This document shows positions 1-12,639 of a stretch of DNA of 64,000 bases, piece after piece (within the stretch, counting starts at the first letter, position 1; every line of letters begins with the position of its first letter). The notes under the pieces were generated by a model that saw only the letters and a program-made list of their open reading frames with translations, was not told the origin of the DNA and made no database searches. Origin of the DNA: Pictodentalium vernedei (lineage: Eukaryota > Mollusca > Scaphopoda > Dentaliida > Dentaliidae); contig CM062288.1 of NCBI GenBank assembly GCA_031216915.1, positions 182,864,596-182,928,595 of the forward strand. The letters run 5' to 3'. The translations under genes and the position numbers were made by a program.

Positions 1-1444
1 GGTTGTTACTGATGACCAGAGATTTGCAGTCATGGTGTCTACTTTTCAATTTTGGTCAGTGGTGTCATGTCTGTGTGTCATCCGTCCGTCAGGCTGTTCA
101 CGCTTTCATATCTAGAGAGCAGCCCCCCCCCCCCCCCTCCAAAGAAAGAGCTATGGTTATTAGTGCTTATTGTTTTACATTTTGATTGTATTTAACAGTG
201 CTATTGGCAGGACCTGGGTAGTCAATATGGCTGGTAGTAATAACAAAAATACTATCTGAAGCGGTGCAGAGAAATCCGGGGGGGGGGGGGGTGGTGTGGT
301 GTGGTTGTGAAAATCGGGTAAAATCTAGCTGAAAAAGCTATTCGGCAATCAGGAAGGCCATGCTGTATCTTTTTACTGGTTGAAAATATAGAATTGTGGA
401 TTTTGTTCATTCAACTCAGGGTAGACTCCAGATTATTTTGCCTGAGTGAAATCCAGGGGGAGATCACTCTTGTTTTCTCTTTAAGGTTCCGCTCCACAGT
501 TTCGCACTATTGCACAGGGGTGAAATTCTAAACAAAGGGCGTATGTTGAAACTAAGGCCATGTAAAATAGAGATATATTTTTAGTATGAGATATATGATT
601 ACATTAGGCTTTTTGTTGGACAAGAGAATTTGAAATTTTGGTCCCAAATTTGGAGTCTGATACACAGGGGTAAATTACCAGATGAATTATGGGAAACAGT
701 GGCTTCGAAAAATTGGCTATTTTTTTAAATGTAATTTTTACACGGGTTTGTTACCAGACAGGTAACTAAAAAATGAGACGGAAACATATAATTTTTTTAT
801 TGCATTTTAGAAACAAGGGATGCTCTGCTCCAGGGGTGGGTAGGCGGGGTTGGTGGGAAAATTCTGCTGTTGAGGCTGATAGGTGGCTGAAAATGACTGG
901 TTTCGGTATTTTTTCAGGCAATTTTTCAGGTTGAAGTCTTGCCTTTGACAATAAATAATTCCACCCACATTCAGATTGTTTATTTCTACTTAGTCAGATA
1001 GTGTTATATGTTTTTTGTGGATTTGGGAAATGTAATACATGTAATGGGTTTGATAACTAAGTTACAGGATATTTGCATTTGAAGAGAGTGTATGCCATGT
1101 CACATTTGGAAATGCCTGGAAAACTGTGAAGCAGAACCTTAAAGAGCATTCTGCCGACGGTGTCAATTCTTGAACAAGGAAGTTCCTTATTTGTGTTTGA
1201 GTTATAAATACACCGTTTTTCAAAAAACTTTTCATTATTTCTGGTTTGTGTGATATTGTTAGTAGCAGTTAACATTCATCAAGAGATATCTCAGCACAAC
1301 TGGAAGGAAATAAGTGGAAATTTTGAGAAATTTATTGATGTAGCCTAATTTCGCACTTGTTTTGAATTTTCGTCAAGATTTCTAAAACATTAAGGTAGAG
1401 CACTGCCTTTCCTAAACACCGAGCCTTGTATTTATGACAAATTT

Positions 1445-4400
1445 ATGCAGTTATGGACAGCCGGGTTGTTACTGATGACCAGAGATTTGCAGTCATGGTG
1501 TCTACTTTTTCATTTTGGTCATTGGTGTCATGTCTGTGTGTCATCCGTCCGTCATGCTGTTCACGCTTTCATATCTAGAGAGCACCCCCCCCCCTCCAAA
1601 GAAAGAGCTATGGTTATTAGTGCTTATTGTTTTACATTTTGATTGTATTTAACATTGTTATTGGCAGGACCTGGGTAGTCAATATGGCTGGTAGTAATAA
1701 CAAAAATACTATCTGAAGCGGCTCAGAGAAATCGGGGGGGGGGGGGGGTGGTGTGGTGTGGTTGTGAAAATCGGGTAAAATCTAGCTGATAAAGCTATTC
1801 GGCAATCAGGAAGGCCATGCTGTATCTTTTTACTGGTTGAAAATAGAGAATTGTGGATTTTGTTCATTCAACTCAGGGTAGACTCCAGATTATTTTGCCT
1901 GAGTGAAATCCAGGAGGAGATCACTCTTGTTTTCTCTTTAAGGTTCCGCTCCACAGTTTCGCACTATTGCACAGGGATGAAATTCTAAACAAAGGGCGTA
2001 TGTTGAAACTAAGGCTATGTAAAATAGAGATATATTTTTAGTATGAGATATATGATTACATTAGGCTTTTTGTTGGACAAGAGAATTTGAAGTTTTGGTC
2101 CCAAATTAGGAGTCTGATACACAGGGGTAAATTACCAGATGAATTATGGGAAACAGTGGCTTCGAAAAATTGGCTATTTTTTCAAATGTAATTTTTACAC
2201 GGGTTTGTGACCAGACAGGTAACTAAAAAATGAGACGGAAACATATAATTTTCTTTTTGCATTTCAGAAACAACGGATGCTCTGCTCTAGGGGTGGGTAG
2301 GCGGGGTTGGTGGGAAAATTCTGCTTTTGAGGCTGCTAGGTGGCTGAAAATGACTGGTTTCGGTATTTTTTCAGGCAATTTTTCAGGTTGAAGTCTTGCC
2401 TTTGACAATAAATAATTCCACCCACATTCAGATTGTTTATTTCTACTTAGTCAGATAGTGTTATATGTTTTTTGTGGATTTGGGAAATGTAATACATGTA
2501 ATGGGTTTGATAACTAAGTTACAGGATATTTGCATTTGAAGAGAGTGTATGGCATGTCACATTTGGAAATGCCTGGAAAACTGTGAAGCAGAACCTTAAA
2601 GAGCATTCTGCCGACGGTGTCAATTCTTGAACCAGGAAGTTCCTTATTTGTGTTTGAGTTATAAATACACCATTTTTCAAAAAACTTTTCATTATTTCTG
2701 GTTTGTGTGATATTGTTAGTAGCAGTTAACATTCATCAAGAGATATCTCAGCACAACTGGAAGGAAATAAGTGGAAATTTTGAGAAATTTATTGATGTAG
2801 CCTAATTTCGCACTTGTTTTGAATTTTTGTCAAGATTTCAAAAACATTAAGGTAGAGCACTGCCTTTCCTAAACACCGAGCCTTGTATTTATGACAAATT
2901 TATGCAGTTATGGACAGCCGGGTTGTTACTGATGACCAGAGATTTGCAGTCATGGTGTCTACTTTTTCATTTTGGTCATTGGTGTCATGTCTGTGTGTCA
3001 TCCGTCCGTCATGCTGTTCACGCTTTCATATCTAGAGAGCACCCCCCCCCCCCCCTCCAAAGAAAGAGCTATGGTTATTAGTGCTTATTGTTTTACATTT
3101 TGATTGTATTTAACATTGCTATTGGCAGGACCTGGGTAGTCAATATGGCTGGTAGTAATAACAAAAATACTATCTGAAGCGGCTCAGAGAAATCGGGGGG
3201 GGGGGGGGGTGTGGTGTGGTTGTGAAAATCGGGTAAAATCTAGCTGAAAAAGCTATTCGGCAATCAGGAAGGCCATGCAGTATCTTTTTACTGGTTGCAA
3301 ATAGAGAATTGTGGATTTTGTTCATTCAACTCAGGGTAGACTCCAGATTATTTTGCCTGAGTGAAATCCAGGGGGAGATCACTCTTGTTTTCTCTTTAAG
3401 GTTCCGCTCCACAGTTTCGCACTATTGCACAGGGGTGAAATTCTAAACAAAGGGCGTATGTTGAAACTAAAGCCATGTAAAATAGAGATATATTTTTAGT
3501 ATGAGATATATGATTACATTAGGCTTTTTGTTGGACAAGAGAATTTGAAGTTTTGGTCCCAAATTTGGAGTCTGACACACAGGGGTAAATTACCAGATGA
3601 ATTATGGGAAACAGTGGCTTCGAAAAATTGGCTATTTTTTCAAATGTAATTTTTACACGGGTTTGTTACCAGACAGATAACTAAAAAATGAGACGGAAAC
3701 ATATAATTTTTTTTTTGCATTTTAGAAACAACGGATGCTCTGCTCCAGGGGTGGGTAGGCGGGGTTGGTGGGAAAATTCTGCTTTTGAGGCTGCTAGGTG
3801 GCTGAAAATGACTGGTTTCGGTATTTTTTCAGGCAATTTTTCAGGTTGAAGTCTTGCCTTTGACAATAAATAATTCCACCCACATTCAGATTGTTTATTT
3901 CTACTTAGTCAGATAGTGTTATATGTTTTTTGTGGATTTGGGAAATGTAATACATGTAATGGGTTTGATAACTAAGTTACAGGATATTTGCATTTGAAGA
4001 GAGTGTATGCCATGTCACATTTGGAAATGCCTGGAAAACTCTGAAGCAGAACCTTAAAGAGCATTCTGCCGACGGTGTCAATTCTTGAACAAGGAAGTTC
4101 CTTATTTGTGTTTGAGTTATAAATACACCGTTTTTCAAAAAACTTTTCATTATTTCTGGTTTGTGTGATATTGTTAGTAGCAGTTAACATTCATCAAGAG
4201 ATATCTCAGCACAACTGGAAGGAAATAAGTGGAAATTTTGAGAAATTTATTGATGTAGCCTAATTTCGCACTTGTTTTGAATTTTCGTCAAGATTTCTAA
4301 AACATTAAGGTAGAGCACTGCCTTTCCTAAACACCGAGCCTTGTATTTATGACAAATTTATGCAGTTATGGACAGCCGGGTTGTTACTGATGACCAGAGA

Positions 4401-7400
4401 TTTGCAGTCATGGTGTCTACTTTTTCATTTTGGTCATTGGTGTCATGTCTGTGTGTCATCCGTCCGTCATGCTGTTCACGCTTTCATATCTCGAGAGCAC
4501 CCCCCCCCCCTCCAAAGAAAGAGCTATGGTTATTAGTGCTTATTGTTTTACATTTTGATTGTATTTAACATTGCTATTGGCAGGACCTGGGTAGTCAATA
4601 TGGCTGGTAGTAATAACAAAAATACTATCTGAAGCGGCTCAGAGAAATCGGGGGGGGGGGGGGGTGGTGTGGTGTGGTTGTGAAAATCGGGTAAAATCTA
4701 GCTGATAAAGCTATTCGGCAATCAGGAAGGCCATGCTGTATCTTTTTACTGGTTGAAAATAGAGAATTGTGGATTTTGTTCATTCAACTCAGGGTAGACT
4801 CCAGATTATTTTGCCTGTGTGAAATCCAGGAGGAGATCACTCTTGTTTTCTCTTTAAGATTCCGCTCCACAGTTTCGCACTATTGCACAGGGATGAAATT
4901 CTAAACAAAGGGCGTATGTTGAAACTAAGGCTATGTAAAATAGAGATATATTTTTAGTATGAGATATATGATTACATTAGGCTTTTTGTTGGACAAGAGA
5001 ATTTGAAGTTTTGGTCCCAAATTTGGAGTCTGATACACAGGGGTAAATTACCAGATGAATTATGGGAAACAGTGGCTTCGAAAAATTGGCTATTTTTTCA
5101 AATGTAATTTTTACACGGGTTTGTTACCAGACAGGTAACTAAAAAATGAGACGGAAACATATAATTTTTTTTTTGCATTTCAGAAACAACGGATGCTCTG
5201 CTCTAGGGGTGGGTAGGCGGGGTTGGTGGGAAAATTCTGCTTTTGAGGCTGCTAGGTGGCTGAAAATGACTGGTTTCGGTATTTTTTCAGGCAATTTTTC
5301 AGGTTGAAGTCTTGCCTTTGACAATAAATAATTCCACCCACATTCAGATTGTTTATTTCTACTCAGTCAGATAGTGTTATATGTTTTTTGTGGATTTGGG
5401 AAATGTAATACATGTAATGGGTTTGATAACTAAGTTACAGGATATTTGCATTTGAAGAGAGTGTATGCCATGTCACATTTGGAAATGCCTGGAAAACTGT
5501 GAAGCAGAACCTTAAAGAGCATTCTGCCGACGGTGTTAATTCTTGAACAAGGAAGTTCCTTATTTGTGTTTGAGTTATAAATACACCGTTTTTCAAAAAA
5601 CTTTTCATTATTTCTGGTTTGTGTGATATTGTTAGTAGCAGTTAACATTCATCAAGAGATATCTCAGCACAACTGGAAGGAAATAAGTGGAAATTTTGAG
5701 AAATTTATTGATGTAGCCTAATTTCGCACTTGTTTTGAATTTTCGTCAAGATTTCTAAAACATTAAGGTAGAGCACTGCCTTTCCTAAACACCGAGCCTT
5801 GTATTTATGACAAATTTATGCAGTTATGGACAGCCGGGTTGTTACTGATGACCAGAGATTTGCAGTCATGGTGTCTACTTTTTCATTTTGGTCATTGGTG
5901 TCATGTCTGTGTGTCATCCGTCCGTCATGCTGTTCACGCTTTCATATCTAGAGAGCACCCCCCCCCCCCTCCAAAGAAAGAGCTATGGTTATTAGTGCTT
6001 ATTGTTTTACATTTTGATTGTATTTAACATTGTTATTGGCAGGACCTGGGTAGTCAATATGGCTGGTAGTAATAACAAAAATACTATCTGAAGCGGCTCA
6101 GAGAAATCGGGGGGGGGGGGGGGGGTGGTGTGGTGTGGTTGTGAAAATCGGGTAAAATCTAGCTGATAAAGCTATTCGGCAATCAGGAAGGCCATGCTGT
6201 ATCTTTTTACTGGTTGAAAATAGAGAATTGTGGATTTTGTTCATTCAACTCAGGGTAGACTCCAGATTATTTTGCCTGAGTGAAATCCAGGAGGAGATCA
6301 CTCTTGTTTTCTCTTTAAGGTTCCGCTCCACAGTTTCGCACTATTGCACAGGGATGAAATTCTAAACAAAGGGCGTATGTTGAAACTAAGGCTATGTAAA
6401 ATAGAGATATATTTTTAGTATGAGATATATGATTACATTAGGCTTTTTGTTGGACAAGAGAATTTGAAGTTTTGGTCCCAAATTAGGAGTCTGATACACA
6501 GGGGTAAATTACCAGATGAATTATGGGAAACAGTGGCTTCGAAAAATTGGCTATTTTTTCAAATGTAATTTTTACACGGGTTTGTGACCAGACAGGTAAC
6601 TAAAAAATGAGACGGAAACATATAATTTTCTTTTTGCATTTCAGAAACAACGGATGCTCTGCTCTAGGGGTGGGTAGGCGGGGTTGGTGGGAAAATTCTG
6701 CTTTTGAGGCTGCTAGGTGGCTGAAAATGACTGGTTTCGGTATTTTTTCAGGCAATTTTTCAGGTTGAAGTCTTGCCTTTGACAATAAATAATTCCACCC
6801 ACATTCAGATTGTTTATTTCTACTTAGTCAGATAGTGTTATATGTTTTTTGTGGATTTGGGAAATGTAATACATGTAATGGGTTTGATAACTAAGTTACA
6901 GGATATTTGCATTTGAAGAGAGTGTATGGCATGTCACATTTGGAAATGCCTGGAAAACTGTGAAGCAGAACCTTAAAGAGCATTCTGCCGACGGTGTCAA
7001 TTCTTGAACCAGGAAGTTCCTTATTTGTGTTTGAGTTATAAATACACCATTTTTCAAAAAACTTTTCATTATTTCTGGTTTGTGTGATATTGTTAGTAGC
7101 AGTTAACATTCATCAAGAGATATCTCAGCACAACTGGAAGGAAATAAGTGGAAATTTTGAGAAATTTATTGATGTAGCCTAATTTCGCACTTGTTTTGAA
7201 TTTTTGTCAAGATTTCAAAAACATTAAGGTAGAGCACTGCCTTTCCTAAACACCGAGCCTTGTATTTATGACAAATTTATGCAGTTATGGACAGCCGGGT
7301 TGTTACTGATGACCAGAGATTTGCAGTCATGGTGTCTACTTTTTCATTTTGGTCATTGGTGTCATGTCTGTGTGTCATCCGTCCGTCATGCTGTTCACGC

Positions 7401-10193
7401 TTTCATATCTAGAGAGCACCCCCCCCCCCCTCCAAAGAAAGAGCTATGGTTATTAGTGCTTATTGTTTTACATTTTGATTGTATTTAACATTGCTATTGG
7501 CAGGACCTGGGTAGTCAATATGGCTGGTAGTAATAACAAAAATACTATCTGAAGCGGCTCAGAGAAATCGGGGGGGGGGGGGGGTGTGGTGTGGTTGTGA
7601 AAATCGGGTAAAATCTAGCTGAAAAAGCTATTCGGCAATCAGGAAGGCCATGCAGTATCTTTTTACTGGTTGCAAATAGAGAATTGTGGATTTTGTTCAT
7701 TCAACTCAGGGTAGACTCCAGATTATTTTGCCTGAGTGAAATCCAGGGGGAGATCACTCTTGTTTTCTCTTTAAGGTTCCGCTCCACAGTTTCGCACTAT
7801 TGCACAGGGGTGAAATTCTAAACAAAGGGCGTATGTTGAAACTAAAGCCATGTAAAATAGAGATATATTTTTAGTATGAGATATATGATTACATTAGGCT
7901 TTTTGTTGGACAAGAGAATTTGAAGTTTTGGTCCCAAATTTGGAGTCTGACACACAGGGGTAAATTACCAGATGAATTATGGGAAACAGTGGCTTCGAAA
8001 AATTGGCTATTTTTTCAAATGTAATTTTTACACGGGTTTGTTACCAGACAGATAACTAAAAAATGAGACGGAAACATATAATTTTTTTTTTGCATTTTAG
8101 AAACAACGGATGCTCTGCTCCAGGGGTGGGTAGGCGGGGTTGGTGGGAAAATTCTGCTTTTGAGGCTGCTAGGTGGCTGAAAATGACTGGTTTCGGTATT
8201 TTTTCAGGCAATTTTTCAGGTTGAAGTCTTGCCTTTGACAATAAATAATTCCACCCACATTCAGATTGTTTATTTCTACTTAGTCAGATAGTGTTATATG
8301 TTTTTTGTGGATTTGGGAAATGTAATACATGTAATGGGTTTGATAACTAAGTTACAGGATATTTGCATTTGAAGAGAGTGTATGCCATGTCACATTTGGA
8401 AATGCCTGGAAAACTCTGAAGCAGAACCTTAAAGAGCATTCTGCCGACGGTGTCAATTCTTGAACAAGGAAGTTCCTTATTTGTGTTTGAGTTATAAATA
8501 CACCGTTTTTCAAAAAACTTTTCATTATTTCTGGTTTGTGTGATATTGTTAGTAGCAGTTAACATTCATCAAGAGATATCTCAGCACAACTGGAAGGAAA
8601 TAAGTGGAAATTTTGAGAAATTTATTGATGTAGCCTAATTTCGCACTTGTTTTGAATTTTCGTCAAGATTTCTAAAACATTAAGGTAGAGCACTGCCTTT
8701 CCTAAACACCGAGCCTTGTATTTATGACAAATTTATGCAGTTATGGACAGCCGGGTTGTTACTGATGACCAGAGATTTGCAGTCATGGTGTCTACTTTTT
8801 CATTTTGGTCATTGGTGTCATGTCTGTGTGTCATCCGTCCGTCATGCTGTTCACGCTTTCATATCTCGAGAGCACCCCCCCCCCCTCCAAAGAAAGAGCT
8901 ATGGTTATTAGTGCTTATTGTTTTACATTTTGATTGTATTTAACATTGCTATTGGCAGGACCTGGGTAGTCAATATGGCTGGTAGTAATAACAAAAATAC
9001 TATCTGAAGCGGCTCAGAGAAATCGGGGGGGGGGGGGGGGTGGTGTGGTGTGGTTGTGAAAATCGGGTAAAATCTAGCTGATAAAGCTATTCGGCAATCA
9101 GGAAGGCCATGCTGTATCTTTTTACTGGTTGAAAATAGAGAATTGTGGATTTTGTTCATTCAACTCAGGGTAGACTCCAGATTATTTTGCCTGTGTGAAA
9201 TCCAGGAGGAGATCACTCTTGTTTTCTCTTTAAGATTCCGCTCCACAGTTTCGCACTATTGCACAGGGATGAAATTCTAAACAAAGGGCGTATGTTGAAA
9301 CTAAGGCTATGTAAAATAGAGATATATTTTTAGTATGAGATATATGATTACATTAGGCTTTTTGTTGGACAAGAGAATTTGAAGTTTTGGTCCCAAATTT
9401 GGAGTCTGATACACAGGGGTAAATTACCAGATGAATTATGGGAAACAGTGGCTTCGAAAAATTGGCTATTTTTTCAAATGTAATTTTTACACGGGTTTGT
9501 TACCAGACAGGTAACTAAAAAATGAGACGGAAACATATAATTTTTTTTTTGCATTTCAGAAACAACGGATGCTCTGCTCTAGGGGTGGGTAGGCGGGGTT
9601 GGTGGGAAAATTCTGCTTTTGAGGCTGCTAGGTGGCTGAAAATGACTGGTTTCGGTATTTTTTCAGGCAATTTTTCAGGTTGAAGTCTTGCCTTTGACAA
9701 TAAATAATTCCACCCACATTCAGATTGTTTATTTCTACTCAGTCAGATAGTGTTATATGTTTTTTGTGGATTTGGGAAATGTAATACATGTAATGGGTTT
9801 GATAACTAAGTTACAGGATATTTGCATTTGAAGAGAGTGTATGCCATGTCACATTTGGAAATGCCTGGAAAACTCTGAAGCAGAACCTTAAAGAGCATTC
9901 TGCCGACGGTGTCAATTCTTGAACAAGGAAGTTCCTTATTTGTGTTTGAGTTATAAATACACCGTTTTTCAAAAAACTTTTCATTATTTCTGGTTTGTGT
10001 GATATTGTTAGTAGCAGTTAACATTCATCAAGAGATATCTCAGCACAACTGGAAGGAAATAAGTGGAAATTTTGAGAAATTTATTGATGTAGCCTAATTT
10101 CGCACTTGTTTTGAATTTTCGTCAAGATTTCTAAAACATTAAGGTAGAGCACTGCCTTTCCTAAACACCGAGCCTTGTATTTATGACAAATTT
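1445..10193 (+). repeat. Higher-order repeat: trimer of about 4.37 kb present twice in tandem
   Basis: M1 pairs with M4, M2 with M5 and M3 with M6 through private variants. M1 and M4 share AACATTGTTATTGG, CCCAAATTAGGAGTC and GTTTGTGACCAG. M2 and M5 share GGTTGCAAATAG, TCTGACACACAGG and AGACAGATAACT. M3 and M6 share TATCTCGAGAGC in place of TATCTAGAGAGC, GCCTGTGTGAAATCC, TTTAAGATTCCG and CTACTCAGTCAG. The blocks are 1445-5817 and 5818-10193, offset 4373-4377 bp. A few differences, for example near 5490 against 9866, show they are not one read copied verbatim. Confidence 0.9.
1585..1748 (+). repeat. Example of the paired C-tract and G-tract present in every monomer (M1)
   Basis: In M1 a run of 10 C lies at 1585-1594 and a run of 15 G at 1734-1748. 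The G run is followed by TGGTGTGGTGTGG. The same pair recurs in every monomer. In the leading partial copy it is C15 at 123-137 and G14 at 278-291. Tract length varies from copy to copy, as expected for slippage-prone homopolymers, while the roughly 140 bases between the tracts stay nearly constant. In domain C the C-tract is often broken by A (CACCCACCCC) and followed by an A-run. The same strand carries both tracts, so one single strand could fold C-tract onto G-tract. Confidence 0.9.
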
Positions 10194-12639
10194 ATGCAGT
10201 TATGGACAGCCGGGTTGTTACTGATGACCAGAGATTTGCAGTCATGGTGTCTACTTTTTCATTTTGGTCATTGGTGTCATGTCTGTGTGTCATCCGTCCG
10301 TCATGCTGTTCACGCTTTCATATCTAGAGAGCACCCCCCCCCCCCCTCCAAAGAAAGAGCTATGGTTATTAGTGCTTATTGTTTTACATTTTGATTGTAT
10401 TTAACATTGCTATTGGCAGGACCTGGGTAGTCAATATGGCTGGTAGTAATAACAAAAATACTATCTGAAGCGGCTCAGAGAAATCGGGGGGGGGGGGGGG
10501 GGGGTGGTGTGGTGTGGTTGTGAAAATCGGGTAAAATCTAGCTGATAAAGCTATTCGGCAATCAGGAAGGCCATGCTGTATCTTTTTACTGGTTGAAAAT
10601 AGAGAATTGTGGATTTTGTTCATTCAACTCAGGGTAGACTCCAGATTATTTTGCCTGTGTGAAATCCAGGAGGAGATCACTCTTGTTTTCTCTTTAAGGT
10701 TCCGCTCCACAGTTTCGCACTATTGCACAGGGATGAAATTCTAAACAAAGGGCGTATGTTGAAACTAAGGCTATGTAAAATAGAGATATATTTTTAGTAT
10801 GAGATATATGATTACATTAGGCTTTTTGTTGGACAAGAGAATTTGAAGTTTTGGTCCCAAATTTGGAGTCTGATACACAGGGGTAAATTACCAGATGAAT
10901 TATGGGAAACAGTGGCTTCGAAAAATTGGCTATTTTTTCAAATGTAATTTTTACACGGGTTTGTTACCAGACAGGTAACTAAAAAATGAGACGGAAACAT
11001 ATAATTTTTTTTTTGCATTTCAGAAACAACGGATGCTCTGCTCTAGGGGTGGGTAGGCGGGGTTGGTGGGAAAATTCTGCTTTTGAGGCTGCTAGGTGGC
11101 TGAAAATGACTGGTTTCGGTATTTTTTCAGGCAATTTTTCAGGTTGAAGTCTTGCCTTTGACAATAAATAATTCCACCCACATTCAGATTGTTTATTTCT
11201 ACTTAGTCAGATAGTGTTATATGTTTTTTGTGGATTTGGGAAATGTAATACATGTAATGGGTTTGATAACTAAGTTACAGGATATTTGCATTTGAAGAGA
11301 GTGTATGCCATGTCACATTTGGAAATGCCTGGAAAACTCTGAAGCAGAACCTTAAAGAGCATTCTGCCGACGGTGTCAATTCTTGAACAAGGAAGTTCCT
11401 TATTTGTGTTTGAGTTATAAATACACCGTTTTTCGAAAAACTTTTCATTATTTCTGGTTTGTGTGATATTGTTAGTAGCAGTTAACATTCATCAAGAGAT
11501 ATCTCAGCACAACTGGAAGGAAATAAGTGGAAATTTTGAGAAATTTATTGATGTAGCCTAATTTCGCACTTGTTTTGAATTTTCGTCAAGATTTCTAAAA
11601 CATTAAGGTAGAGCACTGCCTTTCCTAAACACCGAGCCTTGTATTTATGACAAATTTATGCAGTTATGGACAGCCGGGTTGTTACTGATGACCAGAGATT
11701 TGCAGTCATGGTGTCTACTTTTTCATTTTGGTCATTGGTGTCATGTCTGTGTGTCATCCGTCCGTCATGCTGTTCACGCTTTCATATCTAGAGAGCACCC
11801 CCCCCCCCCTCCAAAGAAAGAGCTATGGTTATTAGTGCTTATTGTTTTACATTTTGATTGTATTTAACATTGCTATTGGCAGGACCTGGGTAGTCAATAT
11901 CGCTGGTAGTAATAACAAAAATACTATCTGAAGCGGCTCAGAGAAATCGGGGGGGGGGGGGGGGGGGGGTGGTGTGGTGTGGTTGTGAAAATCGGGTAAA
12001 ATCTAGCTGATAAAGCTATTCGGCAATCAGGAAGGCCATGCTGTATCTTTTTACTGGTTGAAAATAGAGAATTGTGGATTTTGTTCATTCAACTCAGGGT
12101 AGACTCCAGATTATTTTGCCTGAGTGAAATCCAGGAGGAGATCACTCTTGTTTTCTCTTTAAGGTTCCGCTCCACAGTTTCGCACTATTGCACAGGGATG
12201 AAATTCTAAACAAAGGGCGTATGTTGAAACTAAGGCTATGTAAAATAGAGATATATTTTTAGTATGAGATATATGATTACATTAGGCTTTTTGTTGGACA
12301 AGAGAATTTGAAGTTTTGGTCCCAAATTTGGAGTCTGATACACAGGGGTAAATTACCAGATGAATTATGGGAAACAGTGGCTTCGAAAAATTGGCTATTT
12401 TTTCAAATGTAATTTTTACACGGGTTTGTTACCAGACAGGTAACTAAAAAATGAGACGGAAACATATAATTTTTTTTTTGCATTTCAGAAACAACGGATG
12501 CTCTGCTCTAGGGGTGGGTAGGCGGGGTTGGTGGGAAAATTCTGCTTTTGAGGCTGCTAGGTGGCTGAAAATGACTGGTTTCGGTATTTTTTCAGGCAAT
12601 TTTTCAGGTTGAAGTCTTGCCTTTGACAATAAATAATTC

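Noticed and set aside
766-951. Recurring minus-strand 61-codon frame (MSKARLQPEKLPEKIPKPVI start)
   Set aside because: It crosses the variable T-run, changes frame or length between copies, and has no recognisable domain.
1057-1275. Recurring minus-strand 72-codon open frame in nearly every monomer, as a conserved gene
   Set aside because: Comparing this copy with the one at 47,136-47,354 by eye gives eight differences, seven of them changing an amino acid. That shows no purifying selection. Openness follows from high copy identity.
1445-1642. Plus-strand 65-78-codon frames over the C-tract
   Set aside because: Proline runs are just the C-homopolymer. The frame after the tract depends on tract length, so the C-terminus changes from copy to copy.
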